Source: Aquatica leii
Lineage: Eukaryota; Arthropoda; Insecta; Coleoptera; Lampyridae
Length of the DNA stretch: 64,000 bases
Reading direction: 5' to 3'
Assembly: GCA_035610365.1 (NCBI GenBank)
Contig: CM069435.1
Location: forward strand, 64,725,389-64,789,388
Every line of letters begins with the position of its first letter. The first letter of the stretch is position 1. Of this stretch, positions 35,618-45,334 are shown piece by piece. The position numbers and the translations under genes were made by a program. The notes under the pieces are model-generated. The model was not told the origin of the DNA. It made no database searches and was given only the letters and a program-made list of their open reading frames with translations.

Positions 35618-36399
35618 AAAGAAATTCACGCTTGTGTATTTTACTTTCATTCAGGCTCGCACCCAGAGGTCTGTGTTCCGACTGCTGCCGTGGTAAAATA
35701 AGTATTTTTGCTTTCAATAAATGTATTTTCATATTTTTATTGTATGTTTATATATTAAATAAAAATAACATAAACCTTGAACGCCTCTCTCATCTTCGGT
35801 TTGAGGATGATGTTGTCATAATAGCGCATACTTATAAAGAACTAACAAAAATGCTGCCACCTGAATGAGGTTACAAAAACGATTGGACTCCGTATGAATA
35901 TTGAAAAAACAAAAAGTATGACCAACATAACATATCTATTAACCCCATATACATAAATACCTAGGCTGAGATGCCAATTTCAACAAACAAAGGCCAGCAA
36001 AAGAAATAGATAGAAGAATACAATTGAGGTGGGCAAGATACGGAAAACTGGCAAACAGTATTTTTAAAACTAACATTCCAAAATACTTAAAAACAAAAGT
36101 TTATGACGAATGTATCCTCCCAATTTTAACATACGTAACGGAAATTTGGACGTTTACTAAGGAAGTAACGTATAAATTGGAAGTTGCACAGCGGGCCATG
36201 GAAACATACATGCTAGGCGTCACACAAAGTGACAGATTAAAAAACGAATATATTAGACAACAAACTCAAATCTGTAAATTAAAATAGAGTTAGACAGGAC
36301 AGCGCGCTAGACGTCAAGATAAAGGTGGAATGAAAAAATGACGGAGTGGCGACTTACGGCGAGATGGTGGAACGACCCAGTAAACACAAAATTGATAAT

Positions 36400-37370
36400 G
36401 TTTAGTAACAGTTTCAAAACAAAAAATTTATGATTCACTCTTGTTTCAAACATAAAAGAAACCTAACTGCAATAAAATAGCTATAAGTCCATCGCTGTTT
36501 CACTTATTTGAATCAGTATAGTTTCGGTATTTTAAATTCAAATCTGTTGCAAAACAAATGTTGCATTCGGTTTACGTTTTAAAAGCTTCGTTCTTGAACT
36601 GATACTAAATGATCGATACATGTATGATTTTTTTGTTTCAATAATCAACTAAAACAATTCTTTCAATAATATAATAATACATTTTCAAATGCACGTTTCA
36701 AATTTTATTCCACAATAAATATTTTTAAATACATTATCACATTGAGTTTTTTACATATTGCAAATTTCTTTGATGTGGTCTTATCACGGAAGCCTCGAAA
36801 ACTGCATCAGTTACTGTTGGGTAGCAACTTTTAACCGCATCTGTAACATAGAAATAAATATTTTATTTATATACATACATAATCATAGAGTTACACAAAA
36901 TTAATTACATTTTTTAAATAAAAAACAACACAAACTTAATATAAATATCACTTTAGCAATTATAAGAAAGTTATAAAAACACTGTGAATGCCTTTAGCTG
37001 TACATAATCGTATAGAAAACTTGAAGAATTGAACTGTAATTATAAATCCTAAGTATTATCAGATTTACGCAATAATCTACCTTAACGCAATCATGTGTGT
37101 TAATTTATATTTTTTTAATACAAATTAAAACATGATACATAAAGAACAGAAATGATAATAATATTGATTACATTTATGGATTATAATAAAATGTTTCGAC
37201 TTACCGTTTATTGTTCCATTTCGTAATTGTACACACAGCATCACTTATCAAACTACAACCGAACAAGTGAAAAGATATCAATTTGCAGCGCAAGCGTTGA
37301 CGACAGTAATCAAAAGTATAGCAACGACTAATGCTGACTAATTAGAAAGTATTCGTTTTTCCTAGAACGA
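36400..37370. other. AT-rich noncoding DNA, nothing recognised
   Basis: No recognised motif. The final part may include the left end of the following Tc1-like element. Confidence 0.35.
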
Positions 37371-37789
37371 TTCTACTGTTTTGAAAATAATTCAATCTTA
37401 TTTAATCGATCTTCAAGCAATTCTAGTTATTCAAAAAATATTCGGATTTAACAAATCAGTTTTTAACCGATTGCTGATTATGGGAAAAAAATTGCAAGTA
37501 CTGAAACGGTTCAAAACTGATTGTGAAAAATCGGAACTCTTTCAATTTATTCACTGTCAGTTACATGTAAATGATATAAAAATGGAACTAACACGAAACA
37601 ACGTATTGAAACAATTGTTTTAATTTTGTGACTGTAACAGTTTCAATCCGTGTTTACTGGGGACATCCTGAAAATGACCGGAAAAGCGTGGTTGAGAAAA
37701 GCAATACATAAAGCAAATTGAGAGCGCAAAAAAAAGGTTTATATTCAAAATTAGAAAATGGATAGAATATAACAGCTGGGATAAAGTCA

Positions 37790-38670
37790 AGTCATATAGT
37801 ATTAAATTTTTCAACCGTACTAAACGTCTCGTTGTATTCAAAAGAAAAACAACAAGCAGAAAAAATCGGTTTATGGAACTTCAGGCTTTGAGAAAGCGAT
37901 TTCTCACATTTCGTGAAATAAAAAATTATCTTGGATTAGTCATTAGAACAAACATTTCAAATAAAAGAGTAAGTACAAGACTGAATAAAATCAGTATAAC
38001 AGCTAAAAAACTAGCAACCGGTCTAATTCTGATAGTTAATCACAAAAAATTTTTTTTAAACTTTTGTCAGAATATTCAAGATTGAGACGAGAAGTAGTGG
38101 AACTCCGTTTTGTTATTGGACGAGTCCAGATTCTTTTTAAACAAGAATGATTGCCGTGCTGTTGTCTTACGAAAACTATGTGAGCTATTTGCAACATGTA
38201 CCATTTGAGAAATTGACAAATATTCTGGAGAAGAAAGGGTCTGTAATAGTTTAAGATAGGATACAATTTAATGGCCGTACAAAGTTGGTTGTAATACGAA
38301 GTAAATTGCTAAGAAGGTAAATGTACCCTATGTTTAACCATTTGCCGAAAATGTTGACAATGGATTCATTTTCATGCAAGACAACATCAAAGCTCATATA
38401 GCTAAAATGGTCATAACGGCGTTGAGAGATGCAAACAACCAACGTTTGAAATCGCTTGTCAAAAACACTGATACTAAGCTTATTTAGCATTTCTGAGATT
38501 AATATAGGTCAAAAAATTAAAAATGCACCAAAACCGTTAGTAATCTTTAATGAGTTTTCTAACATGTTTGTTCAAAAATGGGAACAAATATTCCAAGAAA
38601 GGATACGAAAATTAATGTCAAGTGTTAATTATTTAGTTATTGCAGTCAATCATTTATTGTGCATTTAATA
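37790..38670 (+). pseudogene. Tc1-like transposase pseudogene
   Basis: The plus strand reads RKTTSRKNRFMELQALRKRF, LTFREIKNYLGLVI and RTNISNKRVSTRLNKISITA up to about 38,000, which is the second DNA-binding subdomain of a Tc1 transposase. It continues WNSVLLLDESRFFLNKND (first catalytic aspartate, about 38,097-38,150), LCELFATCTI, PFAENVDNGFIFMQDNIKAH (second aspartate, about 38,338-38,400), IAKMVITALRDANNQRLK, and an ending WEQIFQERIRKLMSSVN (38,580-38,630). The SPDxNPIEH box with the third catalytic residue is not readable. The pieces lie in all three frames with stops between. The element ends were not identified. Confidence 0.7.
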
Positions 38671-38697
38671 TTGTGCCCCCACTTAAGGGTTGGTTAT

Positions 38698-38881
38698 TGT
38701 TAGCGCGTCATGCGCATAAGGCACGAGCTTATATAGGGATGAACCATGTAAAAACGGAGAGTCGACAATAGTAACTAAACCAAGTAACTTCAAACTTAAA
38801 GATTGTAAATTATGGTACATAGAAGATAGTTAGGAATAAAAACAAAAAAAAAACCGATAGAAGTGTTCTCAATTCTTAACA
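38698..38881 (+). repeat. Short LTR-like unit
   Basis: A 184-bp block starts TGTTAGCGCG and ends TTCTTAACA, giving TGTTA/TAACA termini, with a TATATAGGGA promoter-like word near 38,731 and an AATAAAAAC signal near 38,835. It directly follows the Tc1 relic. No target duplication and no internal retroelement domain were seen, so the LTR reading is tentative. Confidence 0.3.
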
Positions 38882-38889
38882 TCAAGCAT

Positions 38890-40700
38890 GCCAAGAAACA
38901 TGTAGTGCTGCAAGAGAAGAAGAATTTTAGTTTAATTTTTAGCCTTTTTTTTCAAGTTTATAAAAGTAAAACTTGTTAATTTTAATATTTTTGAATTAAT
39001 TAAACTGTAAGAGATTTGTTTTATATATTTATTGGTTTCATTAAATTTCGTTATCTTGTTTTAAATTTATTTTGAATTTTATTAGTGATCTCTTAATTTT
39101 GTTTTAATGTGTTTTTTAAACTAAATTTCAAAACTTTTAAACATAGCTTTCACCAAACACACACTTCTATTTAAATAATAATTGATTTTCAAGCCATAGT
39201 GTTATTCTAGTTAATTTACTTATTTTTGTATGCTTGTATAAAAAAACAAATTTTGTTATTCGTACTAAAATTTCTAATTAAAATTTGATTTGCTTACAAC
39301 ACAAAGTGTATTAGAAACTCATTAAAAGCTTCCAATGCAGAAATTTAGCTGCATTTGTATTGTATAAACTAATAAATTTAATTAACAACGCAGAATCAAT
39401 AACTTCTTAATTTCTTACATATTAATTTTGAGAAACTTTGAAATTGTGATTGTTGAGAAAATATAAAATATTGTGTAATATAAAAAACTAGGTATTTATC
39501 AAATGGTCGTAGAAAAGTAATATTGCTTAATCCCCTCACTCCTAGTAAAATATGTTCTAGTACTTAAAAATATATTGAACGTATGATTGCATTCAGAGGA
39601 CATACACGTGCGATCAAACTGTACAACGTTTTCGAAATTATTAAACGCAAAAACATGAATTTTTATACTATTTGTAAAAAACACATTTATTGTTATATAA
39701 AACGTTTATTAATAAAGTATAAGTGTTATATTATTTAAAAAACATTAAACAAGTGCATAAAATCAATCAAAATTTGTTCTTCATTGTGGTTTACAACAAA
39801 TTAATGTTCACACAAAATATTGATATCATTCATTTCTATTGACTAATTAGATTTCATGAATATTCGTCTACCAAATGTCACAGATTAGACCGCATATTAT
39901 TCAATTCATGTAAACGCGAGAAATTATTTAAGCGAATATAATGTAATTTCTCATGCACTGTAATTAAGCATGCAAAACAATTGTGGTTACATTAATAAAC
40001 AGGTAAATATTTTTTTTGCAAAAACGTAAGACAACGTTTATTATTCCAATTACTTACAAGTTCTCAGTTTTTAATTAAAGAATCCATCTGAATGTCAACG
40101 CAATTTTGTTTTATTAAGTGTAGTAATATTTTGTTGTCTTGTTTACAAATGCTATGGTATTTATCAAACCGTTCTTTGTTTAAAAATATATTATTTAAAT
40201 AATTTAAAAAAAAAACAAATAAAGTGGTACCTATACATATATATGTATGTAAATACATAATTATGCAAAAAGTATAACCGAATTATGTAACATTGTAAAC
40301 AAAAATTGTAATTAACTTTAATACAAAATGAGTAAATTTATTGATTTTCTCTATCGTTAGCAATGAATGTAATTAAGTTATTGTTAATAATTTTTGTCTG
40401 AAAAATTGTTGCCAATAAAATGTAAAGCTGCTTACGAGAAAGTGTACGCAAGTTTTTTTTTTATTACTCATTGAACTTACGTTGTTTATTTTACTTACTT
40501 TGTAACAAAATATCTTCTGCTTCACTTTTGCCGCATTACTCTATGTTGAAATATTTTTTAATAGTAAAAAACTATGTATTAAATAGCTGTAACTGTTTAT
40601 CTGAAACAAATAAATGTAGGTCATGCAGTAAAAAAATTGAAGGTAATATCTCACGCAAAAATTGAGTAGTTTTTACTGGAAGCTGCCGATTTGTAATAGT
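38890..40700. other. AT-rich noncoding DNA, nothing recognised
   Basis: No motif recognised on either strand. Confidence 0.45.
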
Positions 40701-40704
40701 TATT

Positions 40705-40790
40705 TGTATCACTAGTCCAGAAAGTGCTATTTTGCGAGTATGAGCAAAAAGCGAATACTCGCAAAATACTTTTAGGACGTGTGATACACA
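40705..40790. repeat. Imperfect hairpin / fold-back remnant
   Basis: The left arm (40,705-40,741) and right arm (40,755-40,790) pair through a perfect 13-bp core, ATTTTGCGAGTAT against ATACTCGCAAAAT, and again at TGTATCAC against GTGATACA. The loop is 13 nt. It looks like the tip of a small fold-back or MITE family rather than a terminator. Confidence 0.7.
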
Positions 40791-41170
40791 ACATTTTTTG
40801 TGCTGACTTTTATAGTATAAATTAATTAAAAGCGGTTATTTAAGTATTGATTTTTAATTAAATTTAATAACATATGTTGATAAAACGGAAACCTGTAATG
40901 ACGAAATACAATTGTTTTTGAATTTAATTTGACAATTGCATAATATTATTACAATTTCACTTATATGAAAATAAAACCATTGTTGTTGTTAGCAATTGTA
41001 AGGTATAAGAAAATGTATTATGTTTGTTTAAAAAAATGTTGTCAGTGCTACTCTAAACAATAACACAGATAATGGTGTATGTTAATAAATCTGACAAATT
41101 GACAGATGACATTTAATTAATTAATGATTACTAGTACCAACTTTTAGTTATAAAATTCTACTACACTTTA

Positions 41171-41184
41171 CCGGCCTAGGCCGG
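41171..41184. repeat. Perfect GC palindrome
   Basis: CCGGCCTAGGCCGG is a perfect 14-bp palindrome and is followed 10 bases later by TTTCCGGCCG. It stands out in AT-rich flanks and may mark the end of an unidentified element. Confidence 0.6.
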
Positions 41185-42223
41185 AAAAGTAAAATTTCCG
41201 GCCGATTATGATGCCTGTAAAATACGTCAAAACGGACGGAAGCACAAAAAGATATTTACAATAGTGATACGAAAATATTCAAAAAAAATTATATTGTTTT
41301 ATATTCTATTTTGGCATTGCTGGAGCATGGCGACGCAAATTGTGGATCTTACAGTAACTGACATTTAGAATATTGGAGAAGTTCTTATTGTAACACTTTG
41401 AGACACCAATACGCGTGTAACTAGAATAAACTAAACAATGCCAACAGTAAACTCAATGTTCAGCTAAAAAATAATTTTCAAAACTTTTCTTTTCCTTGCT
41501 GGGTAATAAAAACAACTGCCTACACACAACCAAATATCAACTCAATGTTTTTGGTTTCTAAGGACGAACATATTCTTTAAAATATTTTTATTAAAAAAAA
41601 GTAATAGTTGTGCTATTACAAAAGAGTTTTATTTATTTAGAAAAGTAACCTTGTAAACAATAACTAAAATTTAATTTTTATGGAACATCTCAAAACACAA
41701 AACATTTGTAAATGATTTGTTTCCTTTTTTTGCTTTATTTACACATTTTGTATTTTTTTGTTGGTTCTTTTTGTTTTTTGATTTCCTTTTTGTTTTTTTG
41801 TTGTTATTTCTACCTGGCTTAGACTATGAATTGCATTTTAAGCAGTTAGGACACAAGTAATGTTTGGCACAGACTGTATCGTCAAAAAAATAATTCTGCC
41901 CATGCTGCTACAGCTATAATAATTAAGAAATCCATCAGCCACTTTGAGCTAGCCAAATATAAAATAGTTTACCTACAAACTAGCACAAGATAAAAAAAAA
42001 ACATTTTTAAGTTCTTTTTCATACACTAGGCGCAAAATTTATTGTAGGAAAAAATCTTAACACCAAAAACTCTTTTTCAAAACTCGAATAATTACTATAA
42101 TATAAAGAAAACAGATAAAACAAAAAAACAGATTATTCTTTTTTCTTTACAGGTACTGTTACTTATTAGTCTAATAATCTCAACAAAACTCTTGATCTAC
42201 TAGACTTTTGTAACAATTTTGAT

Positions 42224-42430
42224 CTTTGGTAACCGGTTAATTGGTTAAAAATAAATTAACTAACTGGTTGAGTAATTTATTTTTGGTTAACCAGTTTATT
42301 TTATCTATTTTGGTAACTGATTTATTTTATTTATTTTAACCAACCGGTTAATTTTTGGTTAACCAATTAGCTTTAACCATTCTTGGAAACTGAGTTGTTT
42401 TAACTAATTGATGTTAACTTGTTTTGAATA
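42224..42430. promoter_or_regulatory. Cluster of AACCGGTT-like sites
   Basis: AACCGGTT occurs exactly at 42,231-42,238 and 42,342-42,349, with near copies AACTGGTT (42,262), AACCAGTT (42,289) and several GGTTAACC or TTAACCAATT words. AACCGGTT is the known core for Grainyhead/CP2 proteins. The regular spacing and shared flanks also fit a degenerate local repeat, so a regulatory role is unproven. Confidence 0.3.
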
Positions 42431-43141
42431 CAGTTATATTGTAAAGAAAAATTATTTTCTATAACTAGTACTGTTAAAATGATTTTTTTGCTATATTTTG
42501 GTAAGTAGAGAAATGTTGACACAGTTTTTTTACTAAAGTTTCTACCTTAACTTACTTTTAATTTAGACATAAACATCATTACAAATTATTAATTAAATAA
42601 TTAGATAAATATTTCAAGAATTATATTTTTTTAGTTTGAATTTGATGCAGATTAAGTTAATGTTCTTTTAAGTAGGCAGGGAGTTTTTAAAATATTTTTT
42701 TTTAATTTACTGTAAGCATGGGATAATTTTGTTTACTATAACAATTTTAAAAGGTATTTGTTAAAAAGTCTACTACGGTCAAAAAATATTTCTTGTTTAT
42801 AGACTTATACATTAGAGAAAACAAGATATGTATGCAGTATGCACACCAAAAGATTAAACAAGTGGCCAAAAACACAAAAATTCCATTTAACCGAATCGAT
42901 TGAACACCCTATTTTTTTAAATTTACAAATGACATCTCATTACCAGTTTTTGTGTCATACGTAAAAAGCAGAGTGTTAAATTGCATAATAGAAAAACTGG
43001 TTGGAGAGTGTACCAAAATGATATCCAAAAAAACGTAAATGTAAATGGTTGCCTAAAAATTGAAGCATTTAATAAGTATATTAGTATTGATAAGGTACCT
43101 GTCCAACAAACCACGGTTTCGTTTTATGTTTAGTGTTTAAC

Positions 43142-43270
43142 AACGTTCCAGTCGAAGTTAAAAAAGTGATAGCTGCAAAAAAAAGAGCCAGAGAGAAATG
43201 GCACAGAACCCAACTACCTACAGACTCTTAATTGTTTAGAGAATCAGCTTAAAAAAGTATAAATCCAATG
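43142..43270 (+). pseudogene. Jockey-type LINE ORF2 scrap (linker region)
   Basis: The frame reads NVPVEVKKVIAAKKRAREKW and HRTQLPTDS, then after a stop LFRESA-like residues. It matches the linker between endonuclease and reverse transcriptase in jockey-clade LINEs (I(R/A)xKRRARRxWQxTRxPxDK). Neither domain survives. A small old piece. Confidence 0.5.
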
Positions 43271-43699
43271 TTTTCGCAAATACATTTTTTTATACAAATA
43301 CGGCAATTGAATCTAGAAATTAAATAAATCAGTTCGAAGTCCATGATAAGCTAGAAGTGATAATAAAACAATTGTTTATCTTGAATAAATCACAACAAAG
43401 CTGGAACGTAAATTTAAAAAGAAATTAAATCGGAAGACAACTTTGTCGGTTTAAATAAATTAGGTGTTTAACTCGTGTGCTTATACAAATATAACGTCGT
43501 GAACGTGTTGTTAATATAAGCAAATACCAGTTGTAGATAATTAAAAGTGCGGACAGTAAATATCTAGCGATAGTATTATATAAATTAATGTAAGTTGTTT
43601 TTCTTAAATATCGCGAGATTTAATTAGTTACACGTTTACTTCTAATCGTGTAAATATTTCGTGTAAAAATAAATAAAATTTTAAAATTTGTTACAATAT

Positions 43700-43990
43700 T
43701 AATATGCAGAGGTACAACATTCCAACCGAAATTACATTTTCTTCGAAAGTTTTCTTTAGATTAGAAGTTGGCTATCATTATTCGAAATTTATCTTTATTA
43801 TATTTATTGTTCCTCATAATATGTTCAAGTGGGCAGTTTTCTTTTGTTTAACGTTTTTTAGTATGTTTCGTAGTTGTCTTATTCTGGCTATAACTTCTTC
43901 GTTTGTTACTCTTATTGTCCACGGTATCTTTAACATTTTTCAATATATTCACATCAATGTTTCGAAGCTATAAATATCTAATTAGAATTA
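43700..43990 (-). pseudogene. LINE C-terminal scrap
   Basis: On the minus strand from 43,936 the frame reads MLKIPWTIRVTNEEVIARIR then QLRNILKNVKQKKTAHLNIL. This corresponds to the conserved end of RTE-like LINE proteins (LKIxWxxRVTNEEVLxRI, then KxRKxxYLGHIxR). The plus-strand frame at 43,704-43,973 is its antisense shadow. The copy carries a stop at the expected GHIMR box. Confidence 0.6.
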
Positions 43991-43994
43991 TTGC

Positions 43995-45230
43995 CAGTTG
44001 CTACTTTTTCAGTACTAATAGCCAATAAATTGTCATTTGTAATTAATACTTTCTCAGTCAACATAATTTTGTTAGAGAATCTTCCATACACCGTTCTGCA
44101 ATTGACGGCTGGCGTCTAGTCTCTTAGTTGTTTTATCCTTAATCCTTTCATAGCGTTTGCCAACAGCATTGCCGATTAGCAATAAAATGAGCTCAGTATA
44201 TCATTGAAAATTTGGTAATTTCAGATAAACTGGTACGTTTATAGAAATTTTACCAAAAACATCTTTCTCAAAAACCGTAAGTATATATTTATCGGACGTA
44301 GAGTAGCACAACTTTTTACAAAATTTGGTGATCTACAGTTGTCAACTACACACTAAACATACAAATTCTTTTGGTTTTAGTATCTCGCAAAGTGATCAGT
44401 ATTGAGGATTGCAAATCCTGAATATCAGCAATTTAAAGAGGCTTTTGCTTAGGACATGTAACTATTGCAAATATTAAAGCTACTTTAGTTCTAAATATCA
44501 AATACATTTAACCTATTTATTAAATACATGTTTATAATGTTTTATGGTAAAACCTTTATGTTTAAAACGCTTATAAGAAGCTGTTTTGCAAAACTTCAAA
44601 TTGTTTAAAAAACTGAAACGATGTAGATCTAACAGCATTATTTCTAATTTTACAAAAATTAAATCACATTCAAACTTTGGAAGTGAAAACATTTGTAAAA
44701 AGCACTTTTAACCCTACTGCGAAATGAGATTCGCACTACACGAAGTGAACCTTATGAGATTGATAAACAAATTCATGACTTGCAAACTCTCTTATGCAAA
44801 CAACTGTCAAATGTTGAATTTATTTTAACAAGCCAGTCTTCTAAAATCATTGATTATAAAAATGATGATCTAGTGGTTAATTTAAGCTTATATACTCTTA
44901 ACCGATACTGCTTGTTCTGATTTGTACAAAGGTTTGTATTTTGCTGTTGCTCCTTCAAGACTTAAAAAACATCTTCGTTTACTAAGCCTGCTTTTGTTAA
45001 ACATGCACTAGACACTTTTTATTATATAAACTTTGAGAAAACTAAAACGCTTGCAAAAATAAAAAACCGGAATTAAAGAGAGAGAAGCAATTGAAATTAT
45101 TGAACTTTCTAAAAGTTTATGTTAAAAATATTTTGGTATGGTTCTCGTACTGTAGGAATTTTGTCCTATTATACTTCATTTTTTAAACTGTATGTGAAAG
45201 TACCGATATGACAAATCCAATTTCTCAACC
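43995..45230. other. AT-rich DNA, unresolved
   Basis: No family recognised. Some phrases near 44,690-45,060 (for example KSTFNPTAK) look coding-like but lie in different frames. Confidence 0.3.
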
Positions 45231-45334
45231 TCGGCGACCTTTCGGATCATCGCCAAAAAGTGTAAAAATCAATTTTGACCTTAAAACAGCACTTTTTTTA
45301 TAAACAACTATAATTATTTTAAAAGTATTTGGAC

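Larger units (their letters stand above)
32290..36390 (+). pseudogene. RTE-like LINE endonuclease/reverse transcriptase, broken by nested insertions
   Basis: Plus-strand blocks follow full LINE order. Endonuclease: HVYAPT (32,315), GDFNAKLE (32,428), GSDHRMVRK (about 32,685). Linker: 32,746-32,955 and onward. Reverse transcriptase: EIKNSLKQIKNGKVSGNDEN with IVELIKSGG (33,241-33,330), LPLCLAVVDYDKAFNTVE (33,449-33,502) and VLED (33,670-33,684). Homology stops there and resumes at about 35,755 with INLERLSHLRFEDDVVIIAH, where the catalytic FADD box reads FEDD. The C-terminal part is GKLANSIFKTNIPKYLKTKV, YDECILPILTYVTEIWTF and VAQRAMETYMLGVTQSDRLK (36,043-36,250). Frameshifts and stops are frequent. 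About 2.07 kb of foreign DNA (33,685 to about 35,755) lies inside. This is the same family as the 19.5-20.8 kb relic or a sister of it. Confidence 0.75.

Noticed and set aside
43704-43973. 89-codon hydrophobic plus-strand frame
   Set aside because: It is the antisense of a LINE C-terminal fragment recognised on the minus strand.
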